Origin: Paracoccaceae bacterium
GTDB lineage: Bacteria; Pseudomonadota; Alphaproteobacteria; Rhodobacterales; Rhodobacteraceae
Assembly (NCBI GenBank): GCA_009922885.1
Contig: RFUP01000088.1
Coordinates: 1-8,206 of the forward strand
Length of the DNA stretch: 8,206 nt
Reading direction: 5' to 3'
In this document: in pieces, positions 6,371 to 8,206 of the stretch
Layout of the letters: every line of letters starts with the position of its first letter
Position numbering within the stretch: position 1 is the first letter of the stretch
Position numbers and translations under genes: made by a program
Notes under the pieces: model-generated
What the model saw: the letters and a program-made list of their open reading frames with translations, nothing else
What the model was told of the DNA's origin: nothing
Database searches by the model: none

Positions 6371-6414
6371 CGGCTGCGGCATGACAGTTTCGTGCAATCG
6401 AGAGGAGGACGCCC

Positions 6415-6645
6415 ATGTTCCGCACCCCGAACCCCTATCTCTTCGCCACCTGTAGTGTCGTGCTTTCACGCCTGATCGTCGAAGCCTCGCTCGAACAATC
6501 CCGGCGTTGGGCACTTTTCTGGCTCGAACTGGCCGCGCCCGTGCCGCCCGAACCCGCTGCAGAAGCCGCAAGCCCGAAACCCGCCAAACAGCGCCACCGT
6601 GCGCCCTCCCTTCCACCAACGCCTGAAGGCATGCGCCTCAACTAG
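6415..6645 (+). CDS. Small protein of unknown function, helix plus Pro-rich tail
   Basis: I do not recognise this 76-residue protein. Residues 8-40 form one mostly hydrophobic or amphipathic stretch (YLFATCSVVLSRLIVEASLE followed by RRWALFWLELA). It is interrupted by charged residues, so peripheral membrane association or helix packing is more likely than a clean transmembrane span. Residues 41-70 are Pro/Ala-rich and basic (VPPEPAAEAASPKPAKQRHR), probably disordered. No signal-peptide cleavage site or catalytic motif is seen. The gene is credible because a near-perfect AGAGGAGG (6401-6408) lies 6 bases before the ATG and a perfect Pho box stands upstream. It is bounded by the folE2 terminator on the left and a DUF1127 gene 128 bases to the right. 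The style resembles the short helical proteins common in Rhodobacterales, but no family is claimed. Confidence 0.72.
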   Translation: MFRTPNPYLFATCSVVLSRLIVEASLEQSRRWALFWLELAAPVPPEPAAEAASPKPAKQRHRAPSLPPTPEGMRLN

Positions 6646-6649
6646 CGTC

Positions 6650-6683
6650 CATGCTGCGTTGCGGCAAATGCAACGCGGCCATG
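6650..6683 (+). repeat. Inverted repeat / hairpin between the two small genes
   Basis: GCGTTGC (6656-6662) pairs perfectly with GCAACGC (6670-6676) around a 7-base loop, and flanking CATG (6650-6653) can pair with CATG (6680-6683) across a small internal loop. It starts 4 bases after the stop codon of the small protein. There is no T-run, so it is not a standard terminator. It could be a 3'-end stabiliser, a Rho-related structure or a protein-binding palindrome. Confidence 0.5.
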
Positions 6684-6695
6684 CGGCGTTAGCGC

Positions 6696-6724
6696 TGGTC
6701 AGGTCAGTAAAACTGTCCCATATT
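6696..6724 (+). promoter_or_regulatory. Candidate promoter of the DUF1127 gene
   Basis: TGGTCA (6696-6701) and CATATT (6719-6724) are 4/6 matches to the sigma-70 elements with a 17-base spacer, and GGTCA is directly repeated at 6697-6701 and 6702-6706. Transcription would start near 6731, at the beginning of the hairpin-bearing leader. A stress sigma factor might be used instead, as for some DUF1127 genes in Rhodobacter; no RpoH- or RpoE-type element is evident. Confidence 0.4.
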
Positions 6725-6732
6725 CACAAGCA

Positions 6733-6773
6733 GGGAGGAAACCAAGCAACTCAAACCGCAAGGGTTTCCAAAA
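6733..6773 (+). promoter_or_regulatory. DUF1127 leader: distal Shine-Dalgarno with bridging hairpin
   Basis: GGGAGG (6733-6738) is the only strong Shine-Dalgarno here but is 35 bases before the ATG, with no start codon at normal distance. GGAAACC (6737-6743) is perfectly complementary to GGTTTCC (6763-6769), leaving only AAAA between stem and ATG. Folding would place the Shine-Dalgarno about 4 bases from the AUG. A closer AAGGG (6760-6764) is weak and partly within the stem. The repeat is seen; its effect on translation is inferred. Confidence 0.5.
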
Positions 6774-6989
6774 ATGGCACAAATCACTCTCGACGGCTTC
6801 GCACCGGCACGCGGCGTTTCCAGCATCCTTAACTCGGTCTGGGATTTCATTCTGGCCTATGCCGAAACCAAGAACCGTTCGGATCGCATCGCGGCTCTCG
6901 AAGCCCTGTCCAACGAAGAGCTCGCAGCACGCGGCCTCACCCGTTCGGGCATCGTCAGCCACGTGTTTTCCGACATCGGCTTCCTCTAA
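6774..6989 (+). CDS. DUF1127 domain small protein
   Basis: A 71-residue protein whose C-terminal half is a DUF1127 domain: NRSDRIAALEALSNEELAAR (34-53) runs into GLTRSGIVSHVF (54-65), the family's 'L..LS.EELAARGL.R..I...VF' pattern. The N-terminal third (SILNSVWDFILAYAETKNR) is an amphipathic helix. DUF1127 proteins are short, often stress-induced and mostly uncharacterised. From memory, one in Rhodobacter sphaeroides (CcaF1) is an RNA-binding protein, and Agrobacterium members affect phosphate and carbon metabolism. Compared with the arginine-rich members this protein is only mildly basic. The ATG at 6774 is the only plausible start, preceded by the hairpin leader. It is followed after 63 bases by trkH in the same frame. 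Family call is firm, function uncertain. Confidence 0.9.
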   Translation: MAQITLDGFAPARGVSSILNSVWDFILAYAETKNRSDRIAALEALSNEELAARGLTRSGIVSHVFSDIGFL

Positions 6990-7001
6990 GCACCACCGGA
7001 A

Positions 7002-7048
7002 CCGGACGCCGCCCTTGACAGCGTCCGGAGCAGGGGCCAAGCCTCTGC
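7002..7048 (+). repeat. Two tandem hairpins between DUF1127 gene and trkH
   Basis: The first hairpin is CCGGACGC (7002-7009) with GCGTCCGG (7021-7028), loop 11 bases. The second is GCAGGGGC (7030-7037) with GCCTCTGC (7041-7048), loop CAA, one G-T wobble. Only one base separates them, and neither has a T-run. They occupy most of the 63-base gap, and the second stem contains AGGGG, the only Shine-Dalgarno-like sequence before trkH. They could mark mRNA processing, protect the upstream 3' end or limit trkH translation. Confidence 0.55.
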
Positions 7049-7052
7049 CACC

Positions 7053-8206
7053 ATGATCGACCTACGCCCTATCGGATATGTCCTCGGATTGCTCGTTGCC
7101 GCCCTCGGCGTGGCAATGATCCCTCCCATGCTTGTGGACATTGCCGAGGGGCGGGGCGAATGGGCGGTCTTCCTCGAAAGCGCGATTATCAGCCTTTTCG
7201 TGGGTAGCCTCACCGCCTTGGCCTGCCGCGACACCCGCAACGATGGTCTGACCATCCAGCAAGCCTTCATCCTCACCACGGCCACTTGGGCCGTGCTGCC
7301 GCTTTTCGGCGCGATCCCCTTCATGTTCGGGGCCACCGAGGCCCGCTTCGTCGATGCCTATTTCGAAGCCATGTCCGGCCTCACAACCACAGGCTCCACG
7401 GTGTTCAGCGGGCTTGATGATCTGCCGAAGGGTATCCTTCTCTGGCGCGGTATCCTGCAATGGCTGGGCGGCCTCGGGATCGTCATCGTGGCGATGCTCT
7501 TCCTGCCCATCATGCGCGTCGGCGGGATGCAGTATTTCAAATCCGAAGGCTTCGACACGCTCGGCAAAGTGCTGCCCCGCGCCCTCGACATCGCCCAAGG
7601 CCTCCTGAACATCTATGTCGGCCTCACGCTCATCGCGGTCATCGTCTACATGGCGCTCGGTATGTCCGGCTTCGATGCCACGGTGCATGCCTTCACCTCC
7701 GTCTCCACGGGCGGTTTCTCCACCACGGACGCGTCGTTCGCGGGCTTCTCCCACCCCCAGCAATATGCGGGCGTGGTGTTCATGTTCCTCGCTTCGATCC
7801 CCTTCGTGCGCCTGATCCTCTTGTCGCAAGGCCAGCTGCGCCCGCTCCTGCACGATATCCAAGCCCGCACCTACCTGCGCTGGATTATCTACGCAGTTGC
7901 GATTTCGGCCACTTGGCGGTCCTTCGAGGAAGGCGGGTTTTCCGAGGAAATCTTCCGCAACACGCTCTTCAACACCGTCTCCATCATGTCCGGCACAGGC
8001 TATGGCGATGGCGATGTCACGCTCTGGGGCGCGATGCCGCTTGCCGTTCTGATCCTTGTCGGCGCGATTGGCGGATGCACTGGCTCCACGGGCTGCTCGA
8101 TCAAGATCTTCCGCTATCTCGTGATGATCGAAGCGCTGAAAACCCAGCTCAAGCGCGTCCGGAACCCCTCCATTGTCGTCACCCCGCGCCTAGATGGCCA
8201 AGTGCT
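7053..8206 (+). CDS. trkH: TrkH-family potassium uptake protein (3' end outside window)
   Basis: Membrane subunit of the Trk potassium uptake system, which works with the NAD-binding cytoplasmic regulator TrkA. 384 codons plus two bases are present of a protein usually about 480-500 long, with no stop before the window edge. All four pore loops of the quadruplicated M-P-M architecture can be read: TTTGST (111-116), SVSTGGF (216-222), SGTGYGDGD (313-321) and GGCTGSTGCS (340-349). Each contains the filter glycine, and hydrophobic segments lie between them. ATG at 7053 is the first start codon in frame after the preceding TAA; GTG and TTG are absent in that interval. No good Shine-Dalgarno sits at normal distance, and AGGGG (7032-7036) is 16 bases away inside a hairpin, so translation may be weak or coupled. 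ATG codons at 7116 and 7128 are alternatives but would remove most of the first transmembrane helix. Confidence 0.94.
   Translation, partial: MIDLRPIGYVLGLLVAALGVAMIPPMLVDIAEGRGEWAVFLESAIISLFVGSLTALACRDTRNDGLTIQQAFILTTATWAVLPLFGAIPFMFGATEARFVDAYFEAMSGLTTTGSTVFSGLDDLPKGILLWRGILQWLGGLGIVIVAMLFLPIMRVGGMQYFKSEGFDTLGKVLPRALDIAQGLLNIYVGLTLIAVIVYMALGMSGFDATVHAFTSVSTGGFSTTDASFAGFSHPQQYAGVVFMFLASIPFVRLILLSQGQLRPLLHDIQARTYLRWIIYAVAISATWRSFEEGGFSEEIFRNTLFNTVSIMSGTGYGDGDVTLWGAMPLAVLILVGAIGGCTGSTGCSIKIFRYLVMIEALKTQLKRVRNPSIVVTPRLDGQV

Noticed and set aside
6711..6730. CTGTCCC before the DUF1127 gene as another Pho half-site
   Set aside because: No CTGTCAT-like partner occurs 11 bases upstream or downstream, so it does not make a box.
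7015..7020. Perfect TTGACA as a -35 element for trkH
   Set aside because: The sequence 16-19 bases downstream is GC-rich with no -10, and the hexamer falls in a hairpin loop.
6985..7060. CcsR-type sRNAs downstream of the DUF1127 gene, as in Rhodobacter
   Set aside because: The defining CCUCCUCCC loops are absent; only generic hairpins are present, kept as a separate low-confidence observation.
7062..7862. Minus-strand open frame (266 residues) opposite trkH
   Set aside because: trkH shows all four potassium-filter loops on the plus strand; the antisense product is His/Glu-rich low-complexity sequence.

Overview
The window looks like chromosomal DNA of a member of the Rhodobacteraceae (Alphaproteobacteria). 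It is GC-rich and densely coding. It has an ftsY – EamA transporter – yciB order, a SAM-II riboswitch in front of metZ, a type-IB GTP cyclohydrolase (folE2), a DUF1127 small protein and an alphaproteobacterial-type trkH. The assignment rests on gene content and protein character only; no search was run.

Layout. (1) Positions 1-1920, plus strand: the 3' end of ftsY, then a ten-helix EamA/DMT permease, then a YciB/IspZ-type inner-membrane protein. They are tightly packed and probably one transcription unit. (2) Positions 1931-3551, minus strand: an alpha/beta hydrolase followed by a YfcG-like glutathione S-transferase, a two-gene unit convergent with yciB. A hairpin carrying both stop codons separates the two units. 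A Pho-box-like element lies just upstream of the hydrolase. (3) Positions 3656-5009, plus strand: a promoter, a SAM-II aptamer, a mutually exclusive antiterminator/terminator pair and metZ. (4) Positions 5068-6310, plus strand: a candidate promoter, folE2 and a strong intrinsic terminator. (5) Positions 6352-6989, plus strand: a textbook Pho box, an unrecognised 76-residue protein, a hairpin-rich gap and a 71-residue DUF1127 protein. (6) Positions 7053 to the end: the start of trkH, cut by the window edge.

Most genes are ordinary housekeeping genes. The regulatory DNA is more interesting. Two intergenic regions about 2.7 kb apart carry Pho-box-like repeats, each correctly oriented just before a start codon: a perfect pair of half-sites before the small unknown protein and a 12/14 match before the hydrolase-GST pair. 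This suggests two phosphate-responsive units. One lies beside a DUF1127 gene, a family linked in other alphaproteobacteria to phosphate metabolism and RNA binding. The SAM-II leader can be read to base-pair level as a transcription attenuator in which aptamer and antiterminator compete for the same two Gs. The DUF1127 leader has a hairpin that could bring a distant Shine-Dalgarno sequence close to the AUG. I found no mobile element, CRISPR array, tRNA or rRNA, and no clearly new multi-gene system.
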